NCBI GenBank assembly: GCA_964617455.1
Contig: CAZTYF010000004.1
Coordinates: 47,521-111,520 of the forward strand
Reading direction: 5' to 3'
Length of the DNA: 64,000 nucleotides
Origin: Monoglobus sp964617455
GTDB lineage: Bacteria; Bacillota; Clostridia; Monoglobales; Monoglobaceae
Of the stretch, positions 18,209 to 26,782 are shown one piece after another. Made by a program: the position numbers and the translations under genes. Position 1 is the first letter of the stretch, and each line of letters begins with the position of its first letter. The notes beneath the pieces were generated by a model, which worked only from the letters and a program-made list of their open reading frames with translations, had not been told where the DNA came from and searched no databases.

Positions 18209-18237
18209 TTGACAACAGAGTGAAACATTGTTATAAT
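18209..18237 (+). promoter_or_regulatory. Consensus sigma-A promoter before the ABC-transporter leader
   Basis: TTGACA (18209-18214), 17 bases, then TATAAT (18232-18237): full consensus. The transcript should start near 18244, giving a leader of about 138 bases before the ATG at 18382. Confidence 0.9.
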
Positions 18238-18243
18238 GTAATT

Positions 18244-18381
18244 CGGTTCAGATGAGTCAGACGAGGTTGAAAAGCAGTGGAAAAGGGACCCGATTAGGGA
18301 GTCTTGCGGTTTTTGTATTTATCATTTAAATCGTCGGCAAAGTCTGTGCCGATGATTTAAATTTTTTGGAGGGTTTTAAAA
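18244..18381 (+). ncRNA. Structured leader RNA, candidate riboswitch or attenuator
   Basis: The leader holds a first segment of about 80 bases with a small hairpin (GACCC at 18288 pairing with the GGGaGUC ending at 18304), then a strong intrinsic terminator directly before the Shine-Dalgarno. This is the usual layout of a riboswitch or attenuator. A possible antiterminator joins GACGA near 18260 with UCGUC at 18331-18335, in the left arm of the terminator. I recognise none of the T-box, purine, TPP, SAM, THF or guanidine consensus cores. The class and ligand are unknown. Confidence 0.6.
18324..18367 (+). terminator. Leader terminator upstream of the ABC transporter
   Basis: A 16-bp stem (18324-18339 with 18347-18362, one G-U pair) has a 7-base loop and runs into TTTTT. 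GGAGGG, the Shine-Dalgarno of the next gene, begins at 18368 right after the T-run. Termination here would remove the whole transporter message, so regulation by conditional read-through is likely. Confidence 0.85.
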
Positions 18382-19410
18382 ATGAAAACAGGTTTACTAA
18401 AAAAGATTGCGGCAATCGGCATATCAGCCACAATGGCTGTTACTATGCTGGCAGGTTGCGGAGGCAGCACAAACGACACAACAGCTGACACAAACGGCAC
18501 AGAAAACAGCGGAGAGTCCTACAAAGTCGGAGTTATGCAATATGCAGACCATCCGTCCCTTGACAATTGCAAAGAGGGCTTTATTGAAGGCCTTAAGGAT
18601 GAAGGACTTGTGGAAGGCGAAAATCTTGAAATCACCGCAAGCTCTGCCCAAGGTGATGACGCACTCAATACTCAAATTGCTCAGAATCTTGTAAACTCGG
18701 GTGTTGACTTGGTTTGCGGAATTGCTACTCCATCTGCTATGGCGGCCTACAACGCCTGCTTTGAGAAAGGTATACCCGTTGTGTTTAACGCTGTATCGGA
18801 TCCAATCGCCGCAGAATTGGCTATCAGTGAAACAGAACCTATGGAGGGCATTACCGGAGTTTCGGACCAACTCCCGGTTGAGGAACAGCTGAAAATGATA
18901 AAATCCATACTTCCCGATGCGTCAAAAATCGGTATTATCTACACCACAAGTGAGGTTAATTCCGTCAGCACAATCGAAACATACAAGCAGCTTGCTCCCG
19001 ATTACGGCTTTGAAATCGTTGAGCGGGGCGTAAGTAATGCTTCGGAGATTTCGCAGGCTCTTGACAGCATATTGGATGAAGTTGATTGCATCTCCAATAT
19101 GACAGATAACACTGTTGTCAATAACCTTCCGCTGGAGTTGGAAAAGGCTAATGAAGCCGGAAAACCCGTATTTGGCTCGGAAGAAGAGCAGGTCATAAAT
19201 GGATGTTTGGCATCTGCCGGAATTGATTACATAGAACTCGGCAAAAAAGCCGGTGTTATGGCTGCAAAAATTTTGAGAGGTGAGAATATAAAAAATATTC
19301 CTTATGAGACAATGGAAAAAAGCAAAATCACGGTTAATACCTCTGTTGCGGAACAACTGGGAATAACTATTTCGGAGGATGTTCTTTCAACTGCCGAAAA
19401 AACCGAATAA
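18382..19410 (+). CDS. ABC transporter substrate-binding lipoprotein (ABC_sub_bind / TrpX-like)
   Basis: This is the extracellular solute-binding component of an importer. The signal peptide ends in the lipobox LAGC followed by a Ser/Thr/Gly-rich linker. The mature domain has the two-lobed fold of the ABC_sub_bind family (KVGVMQYADHPSLDNCKEGF at its start), which includes TrpX. Family members have been linked to tryptophan or other small molecules, but the ligand cannot be read from sequence. GGAGGG gives a strong start. Permease and ATPase genes follow at once, so the importer is complete, and its expression probably depends on the leader terminator. Confidence 0.9.
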   Translation: MKTGLLKKIAAIGISATMAVTMLAGCGGSTNDTTADTNGTENSGESYKVGVMQYADHPSLDNCKEGFIEGLKDEGLVEGENLEITASSAQGDDALNTQIAQNLVNSGVDLVCGIATPSAMAAYNACFEKGIPVVFNAVSDPIAAELAISETEPMEGITGVSDQLPVEEQLKMIKSILPDASKIGIIYTTSEVNSVSTIETYKQLAPDYGFEIVERGVSNASEISQALDSILDEVDCISNMTDNTVVNNLPLELEKANEAGKPVFGSEEEQVINGCLASAGIDYIELGKKAGVMAAKILRGENIKNIPYETMEKSKITVNTSVAEQLGITISEDVLSTAEKTE

Positions 19411-19425
19411 GTCCGGAGAGCTTTT

Positions 19426-20322
19426 ATGATTGATGTAATAGTAAGCATATTGGAGCAGGGTTTTATATATGGAGTAATGGCTTTAGGAGTTTATATAAGC
19501 TACAGTATACTCGATTTCCCGGATTTGTCGGTTGACGGTACCTTTCCTCTCGGCGCCGCAATATGTGTGACTCTTTCGGCAGTCGGTGTGAACCCGTGGC
19601 TCTGTCTTCTTGCGTCTTTTCTCGCAGGATGTCTTGCGGGAACTTTCACGGGAATATTGAATGTTAAACTCAAAATCCGTAACCTTCTCTGCGGTATTCT
19701 TACAATGACTGCGCTTTATTCAATAAATTATCGTATTGCAGGTTCTGCAACGGTTTTTATGAATATGACGGACAAAACCATATTCACCGGCCTTTCACAT
19801 GTTTTGCCGGCCACCATAAGCAGATTTTCAAAGCTTATTGTCTTGTTTGCGATTATGCTCGTTGCAAAATTTTTGCTTGATTGGTACCTCAGCACAAAAT
19901 CGGGATTTTTGCTTCGAAGTGCAGGAAATAATGAACGCCTTGTGGTTACTTTGGCGCAAAATCCCGGTACAATCAAAATAATCGGTTTGGCCATTTCGAA
20001 CGGCCTTGTCACTCTTGCGGGAGCCGTTAACAGTCAATATACTCGGCAGTTCTCGGTCGGTGCGGGAACGGGCACCGTTGTTATGGGTTTGGCTGCTGTT
20101 ATAATCGGAACCACAATCTTTAAAAAAGTGGGATTTTTGAAAACCACCACAGGGGTGTTGTGTGGTATGGTCATTTACAAAGCTTGTACCTACGCTGCGC
20201 TTTCCTTGGGCCTTCTCCCCAGTGATACCAATCTTGTTGTGACTGTGTTGTTTATAGTAACGTTGATAATAAACAACATCCTCACAAAAAAAGAAAAGAA
20301 AGGGGAGCGGGCAGATGCTTGA
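19426..20322 (+). CDS. ABC transporter permease (BPD_transp_2-like)
   Basis: This 298-aa integral membrane protein has about eight hydrophobic segments and belongs to the branched-chain/ribose-type permease class that pairs with ABC_sub_bind proteins. SILDFPDLSVDGTFPLGA near the N-terminus is the typical opening of this group. The start is 15 bases after the binding-protein gene and follows GGAGAG. It overlaps the ATPase gene by 8 bases, so all three parts of one importer are translated together. Confidence 0.9.
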   Translation: MIDVIVSILEQGFIYGVMALGVYISYSILDFPDLSVDGTFPLGAAICVTLSAVGVNPWLCLLASFLAGCLAGTFTGILNVKLKIRNLLCGILTMTALYSINYRIAGSATVFMNMTDKTIFTGLSHVLPATISRFSKLIVLFAIMLVAKFLLDWYLSTKSGFLLRSAGNNERLVVTLAQNPGTIKIIGLAISNGLVTLAGAVNSQYTRQFSVGAGTGTVVMGLAAVIIGTTIFKKVGFLKTTTGVLCGMVIYKACTYAALSLGLLPSDTNLVVTVLFIVTLIINNILTKKEKKGERADA

Positions 20323-21088
20323 GGTTAAGAACATAAACAAAACCTTCGATAAGGGAACAATAGACGAGAAAGTCCTTTTCAGTGATTTTAACCTCAAAAT
20401 CGACGATGGCGAGTTTGTGTGTATCATCGGTTCAAACGGGTCCGGGAAAACCACTCTTCTGAATATTATATCCGGAGATATCGGGGCTGACAGCGGTTCG
20501 GTGTTACTTTTGGGTGAGGATATAACAAAACAAAAAAATTTTAAGCGTGCCGCCAATATGGGCAGAGTTTTTCAAAACCCCTCAATGGGTACCTGTTCTA
20601 CTATGACAATCTTTGAAAATTTATCCATTGCAGATAATAAGGGCAAGGTTTATGGCCTTGGGTTTGGACTCAACACCAAACGCAAGAGATATTATCAAGA
20701 AAATTTGGAACTCTTGGGTATGGGTCTTGAAAATAGAATGGATACCCTTGCCGGAGCTCTTTCCGGCGGCCAAAGGCAAGCTCTTGCCATGATAATGGCA
20801 ACTTTGGCGAATCCATCTTTGCTTCTCCTTGATGAACACACTGCGGCGCTTGACCCCAAATCCAGTGACACGATAATGTTGCTAACCGAAAAAGTTGTTA
20901 AGGAAAAGCAGATAACAACTCTTATGGTTACCCACAATTTGCGCCATGCTATTGAGTATGGAACTCGAACGGTTATGATGCATGAAGGTGGCATTGTGAT
21001 GGATATTACCGGAGCAGAGCGAGAAAGCAAGACCATAGACGATTATCTTAAAGTATTCAATGAAATAAGCATAGAGTGCGGAAATTGA
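20315..21088 (+). CDS. ABC transporter ATP-binding protein
   Basis: This is the cytoplasmic ATPase of the importer, 257 aa. Walker A is GSNGSGKTT near residue 36, the signature is LSGGQRQALAM, and Walker B is LLLLDEHTAALDP, followed by the switch His in VTHNLRHA. The first residue of the D-loop region carries His-Thr (DEHTAAL) as in the TrpZ-like group. It overlaps the permease by 8 bases and ends 44 bases before a flavoprotein gene on the same strand. Confidence 0.93.
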   Translation: MLEVKNINKTFDKGTIDEKVLFSDFNLKIDDGEFVCIIGSNGSGKTTLLNIISGDIGADSGSVLLLGEDITKQKNFKRAANMGRVFQNPSMGTCSTMTIFENLSIADNKGKVYGLGFGLNTKRKRYYQENLELLGMGLENRMDTLAGALSGGQRQALAMIMATLANPSLLLLDEHTAALDPKSSDTIMLLTEKVVKEKQITTLMVTHNLRHAIEYGTRTVMMHEGGIVMDITGAERESKTIDDYLKVFNEISIECGN

Positions 21089-21132
21089 TTATTATCAAAA
21101 TCCGAATTTGTTTTTTTGAAAGGATGATGTAA

Positions 21133-21753
21133 ATGAAAGTTTTGTTGATTAACGGAAGTCCGCATCCTAAGGGTTGCACATATACAGCCCTTTCCGTTGT
21201 AGCGGAAGAACTAAACAAAAACGGAATTGACACGGAAATAATTCAGGTCGGTGCAAAGCCGATAGTAGGTTGTATAGGGTGCGGAGCGTGCACCAAGCTC
21301 GGAAAATGCCGATTTGATGATCCCGTAAATACGGCAGCAGAAAAATGCACATATGCAGACGGGGTTATAGTCGGAACTCCCGTTCATTATGCAGCGTCAT
21401 CCGGAGCAATCAAATCGTTCATGGACAGGCTTTTCTACTCCGCAGGCGGTAAGCTCGCATACAAACCCGGCGCTGTTGTCGCAAGTTGCCGAAGAGGAGG
21501 AGCATCTGCCGCCCTTGACCAAATGAGCAAATATTTTACCATAAATCAAATGCCCGTAATTAGCTCAAACTACTGGAATATGGTTCACGGCAACACTCCA
21601 AGCGAGGTCCTTAAGGACAAAGAGGGTGTTCAGACGATGCGCCTTTTGGGCAGAAATATGGCTTGGATAGTGAAGGCTCTTGACATTGCAAAACAAAACA
21701 ACATTTCCCATCCGGAACCCGAAGCCAAAGAAAGAACCAATTTTATAAGATAA
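21133..21753 (+). CDS. NADPH-dependent FMN reductase family / iron-sulfur flavoprotein-like oxidoreductase
   Basis: This 206-aa flavodoxin-fold protein opens with LLINGSPHPKGCTYTAL, the FMN-phosphate loop. A cysteine cluster, GCIGCGACTKLGKCRF (near residues 48-63), resembles the [4Fe-4S] site of iron-sulfur flavoproteins, so it may move electrons between FMN and a cluster. The physiological partner is unknown. The start follows AAAGGATG. It may be read through from the ABC transporter, and a hairpin ends the transcript just after it. Confidence 0.85.
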   Translation: MKVLLINGSPHPKGCTYTALSVVAEELNKNGIDTEIIQVGAKPIVGCIGCGACTKLGKCRFDDPVNTAAEKCTYADGVIVGTPVHYAASSGAIKSFMDRLFYSAGGKLAYKPGAVVASCRRGGASAALDQMSKYFTINQMPVISSNYWNMVHGNTPSEVLKDKEGVQTMRLLGRNMAWIVKALDIAKQNNISHPEPEAKERTNFIR

Positions 21754-21766
21754 TAATCATACGGAG

Positions 21767-21790
21767 ATCGGGCGTGCATTTACGCCCGAT
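21767..21790. terminator. Hairpin terminator between convergent flavoprotein gene and znuB
   Basis: ATCGGGCGT, a 6-base loop, then ACGCCCGAT, followed on the plus strand by a T-rich stretch. It overlaps the last codon of znuB on the other strand and probably serves both convergent transcripts. Confidence 0.65.
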
Positions 21791-22610
21791 TTATTGTCTT
21801 CCCAATTATCGCCAATATCATAAATACGACTATATTAATTAAGACAACTGTAGCGCCTGTGGGTGTTGAGAAAATATACGATGTGATAAGTCCAATTATG
21901 AAACACAGCACCGAGATTATCGCAGAAGTTAAAATCACCGATTTGAATTTTTTGCACACTCGCATGGCGGAAAGAGACGGAAATATAATTAAACTTGAAA
22001 TGAGCAGAGCTCCCATCATTCTCATACCAAGTACCACCGTAACCGAAGTTAAGATTGCTATAAGTGTGTTATAAATCCTTGTGTTTATACCCGTGGCTCC
22101 CGCAAAGGACTCATCAAATGTCACAGCAAAAATCTTATTATAAAATACTATAAACAAGATTATAACCAAAATTGATAATACAGCACTCAAGATCACATCA
22201 TCAGATGTCATTGCAAGGATGCTTCCGAACAGGTAACTGTTTATATCCGTGTTCATACCGGTTGTCATTGAAGCAACAAAAATTCCCACGGCCAATGCCC
22301 CCGTTGAAATCATCGCTATGGCACTGTCGCCTTTTATTTTGCTGCTCTCGCTCACTCTAAGCAGCAATACGGCAGCAATGATAACCACCGGAACCGCAAA
22401 TTCCATAGGAGCAAAATCTAATGCGGTTGCAAGCGCAATAGCTCCAAAACCGACATGGCTGAGTCCATCGCCTATCATTGAGTATTTTTTCAATACCAAA
22501 CTGACTCCCAACAAGGCGGCACACAAGGATACAAGAGAGCCCACAATGAGTGCACGAAAAATAAAAGTATAGGAGAACATTGTCTTTATATATTCGAGTA
22601 CATTAATCAT
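21780..22610 (-). CDS. znuB: Metal (zinc/manganese-type) ABC transporter permease
   Basis: This is a membrane permease of the ZnuB/AdcB/MntB family, 276 aa with about eight or nine helices. The LLGVSLVLKKYSMIGDGLSHVGFGAIAL segment near residues 35-60 is the family hallmark; the AMRMMGALLISSLIIFP-type region is present further on. It overlaps the ATPase gene by 8 bases. Zinc is the best guess, but manganese or iron cannot be excluded without the binding protein, and no znuA-like gene lies in this window. Confidence 0.88.
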   Translation of the reverse strand: MINVLEYIKTMFSYTFIFRALIVGSLVSLCAALLGVSLVLKKYSMIGDGLSHVGFGAIALATALDFAPMEFAVPVVIIAAVLLLRVSESSKIKGDSAIAMISTGALAVGIFVASMTTGMNTDINSYLFGSILAMTSDDVILSAVLSILVIILFIVFYNKIFAVTFDESFAGATGINTRIYNTLIAILTSVTVVLGMRMMGALLISSLIIFPSLSAMRVCKKFKSVILTSAIISVLCFIIGLITSYIFSTPTGATVVLINIVVFMILAIIGKTINRA

Positions 22611-23310
22611 GCCTGTGTCCTCCTATGAATTCCGCTCCGATGTTTGAGCTTTTGTATTCGTCAACCGTACCGTCAAACAAAATTTTGCCATCCATTTGAA
22701 TAATCCTGTTTGAATACTTCACGGCACAGTGAATATCATGAGATACCATAACTATTGTCATGCCGCCTATGTGCATTTGATTTATTATATTAAAAAATTC
22801 TGTAGTCACAACCGGATCAAGGCCTGTTACAGGTTCATCAAGGAATAGTATTCTTCCGGCGGCACACATAGCTCTTGCCAATAATGTACGCTGCTGCTGA
22901 CCGCCGCTCAAGTCCCGATAGCTTTTTCCCTTCAATTCGGCTATACCCAAAAGATCCATCTTGTCAAGAGCGAATTTTTTATCTTGCTTCGAATAGAATG
23001 TATTATATCCCCTCTTTGACGCTCGACCCGACAAAACAACCTCAAATACCGATGCGGGAAAATCTTTTTGAATTTGTGTCTGTTGAGCAAGATATCCTAT
23101 GTCCGATTGTTTTAGATCATCTCCGTAAATCACCTTACCTTTTATAGGATTTTTTAGGCGCAGCAAAGCCTTAAGTAAAGTAGTTTTGCCGCTGCCGTTC
23201 TTGCCTATTATGCTTAAATAATCGCCTTGTTTTATTGAAAAATCAATATCCTTGGCTATGATCACACCATCGTATCCCAAATCAACATTTTCGCAGGTTA
23301 TCAGTGACAT
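22603..23310 (-). CDS. znuC: Metal ABC transporter ATP-binding protein
   Basis: This is the ATPase of the metal importer, 235 aa. Walker A is GKNGSGKTT, the signature is LSGGQQQRTLLARA and Walker B is RILFLDEPVTGLDP, with the switch His in VSHDIH. The C-terminus ends in a His/Asp-rich tail (GGHRHD) that could sense metal. The ATG at 23310 was chosen for the GGAGGCGA just upstream. It is transcribed after clpX, with a hairpin between them. Confidence 0.9.
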   Translation of the reverse strand: MSLITCENVDLGYDGVIIAKDIDFSIKQGDYLSIIGKNGSGKTTLLKALLRLKNPIKGKVIYGDDLKQSDIGYLAQQTQIQKDFPASVFEVVLSGRASKRGYNTFYSKQDKKFALDKMDLLGIAELKGKSYRDLSGGQQQRTLLARAMCAAGRILFLDEPVTGLDPVVTTEFFNIINQMHIGGMTIVMVSHDIHCAVKYSNRIIQMDGKILFDGTVDEYKSSNIGAEFIGGHRHD

Positions 23311-23340
23311 AAATATTTTCGCCTCCAATCTAAAGAATAT

Positions 23341-23363
23341 GCTCTCCCATAATATAGGAGAGC
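23341..23363 (-). terminator. Hairpin between clpX and znuC
   Basis: A 7-bp stem (GCTCTCC with GGAGAGC) and 9-base loop follow the clpX stop on the minus strand. Only a mixed AT stretch follows, so it may be a weak terminator that lets some clpX transcripts reach znuCB. Confidence 0.5.
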
Positions 23364-23379
23364 CTTTGGAATGCAATAT

Positions 23380-24672
23380 TTAGGCAGATTTCGATTTTGC
23401 CTTATGTATAATCTTGGGCGATGATTTCTTTTCTACGCAGTCACGGGTGATGATTACCTTTTTTGCGTTGGAAATCGATGGAATCTCATACATAATGTCA
23501 AGCATTATATCCTCCGCAATTGTCCTCAAACCTCGGGCGCCGGTTTCCTTTTCGGCAGCCTTCTCGGCTATAAGTTGAACGGCATCGTCATCGAATTCAA
23601 GCTCCACTCCGTCCATTTGAAAGAGAGTTTTATACTGCTTTAAAAGTGCATTCTTTGGTTCAACAAAAATTTGTTTGAGTGCCTTCACATTCAAATTATC
23701 GAGAGTGGTAACAATGGGCAATCTGCCTACCAATTCCGGAATAAGACCATACTTAATTAAATCATCCGGAGTTACATATCTGAGCATTTCGCCCCGATTA
23801 TGTTCTTTTTTGCTTTCGACTTTTGCACCGAATCCCAAAGTTTTGGCTGCAACTCGGGATTCAATTATTTTATCGAGCCCTTCAAAAGCTCCACCGCAGA
23901 TAAACAAGATATTTGTTGTATCAATCTGAATAAATTCTTGCTGAGGATGTTTACGCCCGCCGTTTGGTGGTACATTTGCCACGGTACCTTCAAGGATTTT
24001 AAGGAGTGTTTGCTGCACTCCTTCACCGCTGACATCGCGAGTTATAGATGGATTTTCTGATCGGCGGGAAATTTTATCAATTTCATCAATATAAATTATC
24101 CCTTTTTCCGCAAGTGCTATATCATAATCAGCTGCCTGAATCAACTTGAGCAGAATATTTTCAACATCTTCACCTACATATCCGGCTTCGGTGAGGGAAG
24201 TAGCATCCGTAATAACAAAAGGTGCCTTAAGTTGCTTTGCCATAGTTTGAGCTAAAAATGTCTTTCCGGAACCGGTGGGGCCTATCATAAGGATATTGCT
24301 TTTTTGCAGTTCAACATCATCTGCAGCGGTTTTATCATTATGACCCATATTTTTGCTGTTTTGACCGATTCTCTTATAGTGATTATAAATAGCGACACAC
24401 AGCGCTTTCTTGGCTGCATCCTGTCCTATAACATAGTCGTCAAGGAATTTGTGCATTTCTTTTGGCTTTGGCAGTTCACCGAATTTTTCAAGTCCATTCG
24501 TTTCTGGGGAGGAATATGATTCGCATAATTCATAATTCAGTATATCTACACAAATCTCCACACAGGAATCGCAGATATTCACGGCTGGTCCGTGAATCAA
24601 ATGCTCCACCTGGGATTTGGTTTTACCGCAAAAAGCGCATATTTCTTCTTCCATACTATTTTTATTTGCCAT
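23380..24672 (-). CDS. clpX: ATP-dependent Clp protease ATP-binding subunit ClpX
   Basis: ClpX unfolds proteins and feeds them to ClpP. The N-terminal zinc domain has CAFCGK and ICDSCVEIC (four Cys). Walker A is GPTGSGKT, Walker B is IIYIDEIDK, the pore region has GGRKHPQQEF, and sensor-2 GARGLR lies near the end. The length is 430 aa. The ATG at 24672 was chosen because GGGAGG lies just before it. It starts 23 bases after clpP, so the two products that form one machine are cotranscribed. Confidence 0.96.
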   Translation of the reverse strand: MANKNSMEEEICAFCGKTKSQVEHLIHGPAVNICDSCVEICVDILNYELCESYSSPETNGLEKFGELPKPKEMHKFLDDYVIGQDAAKKALCVAIYNHYKRIGQNSKNMGHNDKTAADDVELQKSNILMIGPTGSGKTFLAQTMAKQLKAPFVITDATSLTEAGYVGEDVENILLKLIQAADYDIALAEKGIIYIDEIDKISRRSENPSITRDVSGEGVQQTLLKILEGTVANVPPNGGRKHPQQEFIQIDTTNILFICGGAFEGLDKIIESRVAAKTLGFGAKVESKKEHNRGEMLRYVTPDDLIKYGLIPELVGRLPIVTTLDNLNVKALKQIFVEPKNALLKQYKTLFQMDGVELEFDDDAVQLIAEKAAEKETGARGLRTIAEDIMLDIMYEIPSISNAKKVIITRDCVEKKSSPKIIHKAKSKSA

Positions 24673-24695
24673 ATTTGACCTCCCTGTCAAATAAA

Positions 24696-25298
24696 CTAAC
24701 GCTTTGTCACAATGTTATCAATGAGACCGTATTTAAGAGCCTCATCTGCGTCCATAAAGTTGTCTCTTTCGGTATCTTGCTTGACAACATCAAGAGGCTG
24801 CCCCGTATTCTCACTTAAAATTCTGTTGAGTTTTTCCTTGATTTTAATCATTCTGTCAACATGTATCTTCATGTCTGTCGCTTGGCCTTGTACACCGCCC
24901 AAGGGTTGGTGAATCATAATTTCACTGTTAGGAAGAGCATAGCGCTTTCCCTTTGCGCCGGATGAAAGCAGAAATGCACCCATAGACGCCGCCATACCGA
25001 CGCAGATGGTAGAAACATCCGCCTTCGTGTATTGCATTGTATCATAAATCGCCATACCTGCGGTAACGGAACCTCCGGGGCTGTTTATATATAAATTAAT
25101 ATCCTTATCGGGGTCTTCGCTGTCCAAAAAAAGCAACTGTGCTACAACAAGGCTTGCAGTGGTATCGTTCACCTCATCAGATAAAAATATAATTCTGTCC
25201 TTCAATAACCTTGAAAAAATGTCATAAGACCGTTCGCCCCTGCCCGTTTGCTCAATAACATAGGGCACAAGACTGTTCTTGATAATTTTTTTATCCAT
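24696..25298 (-). CDS. clpP: ATP-dependent Clp protease proteolytic subunit
   Basis: ClpP forms the barrel-shaped serine protease chamber. The catalytic Ser is in GMAASMGAF, the His is in IMIHQPLGG and the Asp is in the DTERDNFM region. The length of 200 aa is usual. The ATG at 25298 follows GAGGAGG at a good distance. It lies between tig and clpX, the classic order. No clear CtsR box was seen upstream. Confidence 0.96.
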   Translation of the reverse strand: MDKKIIKNSLVPYVIEQTGRGERSYDIFSRLLKDRIIFLSDEVNDTTASLVVAQLLFLDSEDPDKDINLYINSPGGSVTAGMAIYDTMQYTKADVSTICVGMAASMGAFLLSSGAKGKRYALPNSEIMIHQPLGGVQGQATDMKIHVDRMIKIKEKLNRILSENTGQPLDVVKQDTERDNFMDADEALKYGLIDNIVTKR

Positions 25299-25376
25299 GT
25301 TTTTCCTCCTCAAATTCACATCATCTTTAAAAATGTCATAATTTAATAACAAAATTCCGCAGTGATTTGCAAAGTT

Positions 25377-26654
25377 TTATTCAAAAACGGCATTGTCCAC
25401 AAGGAGTGAGATCGCTTTTTGCGCCTTGAGACGCTCTTTGATTTCATCCTCCGGGATATATTTCTTGATATCCTCAACCTTCATACCGTTTTCTTTGCTG
25501 ATATTTTCATATTCGCGGGTTATGTCATCATCCGTAATTTCAATGTTTTCAACTTCATAAACTTTTTCAAGAACTAAAGTTGTCTTCACACGCTTTTCCG
25601 CTTCCGGAGTATACTGCGCTCGGATAGAGCCTATGGTCTGACCTGTATATTTCGAATATGTTTCAAGGTCAATTCCCTGATAACGCATCTGCATATCCAT
25701 ATCTCTGACCATAACATCCACTTCGGAATCAATCATTTCTTTGGGAATATCAATTTTCGTATTGTCACAAACTACGTCAACAACATTTTGTTCTGTTTCA
25801 TGTTTTGCTTTTTCATTATTAGATTCTGTGAGTTTTTTTCGAATATCGGACTTATACTCATCAATTGTGTCAAATTCACTGACATCCATGGCAAAATCGT
25901 CATCAACATCGGGCAGTTCCTTAAATTTCAATGAGTTTATCTTAACTTTAAATAAGGCATCTTTTCCTGCCAAATCCTCAGCATGATATTCCTCGGGGAA
26001 AGTAACTCTTACCTCAACGTCATCTCCTACGTTTTTGCCTAAGAGTTGATCCTCAAAGCCCGGAATAAATTGACCGGAACCTATTGTCAAATCAAAGTTT
26101 TCACCGGTGCCTCCTTCAAATGGAGCGCCGTCAACAAAACCCTCAAAGTCAATATTTGCTATGTCATCGGCCTGTATTGCTCTGTCTTCAACGGGAACAA
26201 GTCTCGAATTCCTGTCCCTTATTTTTTCAATCTCGTCTTCGACATCTTGATCTGTTACCGGGTATTCAGGCTTATCGGCCTTAACACCCTTGTATTCGCC
26301 AAGTTCAAATTCGGGCTTAACCACAACCGATACGGTGAAAACAATCTCTTTGTCGGGATCGATTTTATCTTCTTTAAGATCGATTTCCGGCTGAGCGACA
26401 GGGGAAATATCATTTTCCTTAACTGCATTTTCATAGGCGTCCGGCAGGACAAAATTCACGGCATCCTCGTAGAATATTTCTTTTCCGTAAGTTTTCTCAA
26501 TCAAAAATCTCGGCGCCCTACCCTTCCTGAAACCGGGTATATTGATTTTTTTGACATTTTTTCTGTAAGACCGTTCAACCCCTTTTTCAAATTCTTCGGG
26601 GGATACAGAAAATTCAAAGGTTACCGTGTTGTTTTCTCTTTTTAGATTAGACAT
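25377..26654 (-). CDS. tig: Trigger factor, ribosome-associated chaperone
   Basis: Trigger factor binds near the ribosome exit tunnel and shields new chains. The ribosome-docking motif GFRKGRAP is near residue 44. The FKBP-type isomerase domain lies at about residues 150-240 (the FEGFVDGAPFEGG and IPGFEDQLLG segments), followed by the long helical C-terminal arms. The length of 425 aa is normal. It has its own promoter at 26696-26724 and leads the tig-clpP-clpX group. Confidence 0.95.
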   Translation of the reverse strand: MSNLKRENNTVTFEFSVSPEEFEKGVERSYRKNVKKINIPGFRKGRAPRFLIEKTYGKEIFYEDAVNFVLPDAYENAVKENDISPVAQPEIDLKEDKIDPDKEIVFTVSVVVKPEFELGEYKGVKADKPEYPVTDQDVEDEIEKIRDRNSRLVPVEDRAIQADDIANIDFEGFVDGAPFEGGTGENFDLTIGSGQFIPGFEDQLLGKNVGDDVEVRVTFPEEYHAEDLAGKDALFKVKINSLKFKELPDVDDDFAMDVSEFDTIDEYKSDIRKKLTESNNEKAKHETEQNVVDVVCDNTKIDIPKEMIDSEVDVMVRDMDMQMRYQGIDLETYSKYTGQTIGSIRAQYTPEAEKRVKTTLVLEKVYEVENIEITDDDITREYENISKENGMKVEDIKKYIPEDEIKERLKAQKAISLLVDNAVFE

Positions 26655-26695
26655 TGATAATTACCTCACTAAATCATTTATTTGCACGTCTTACT

Positions 26696-26724
26696 ATTAT
26701 AACATAGGTGTTTGTATTTAACAA
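26696..26724 (-). promoter_or_regulatory. Sigma-A promoter of tig
   Basis: On the minus strand, TTGTTA (26724-26719) and TATAAT (26701-26696) are separated by 17 bases, about 40 bases before the tig start. Confidence 0.8.
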
Positions 26725-26782
26725 GTGTTTCCAATGGAAAATCGTAAAATTTTTTGTACGATTATTATATGGCAAAAAATCT

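Noticed and set aside
18244..18381. T-box leader for the TrpX-like transporter
   Set aside because: The conserved T-box sequence and specifier-loop features are not present before the terminator.
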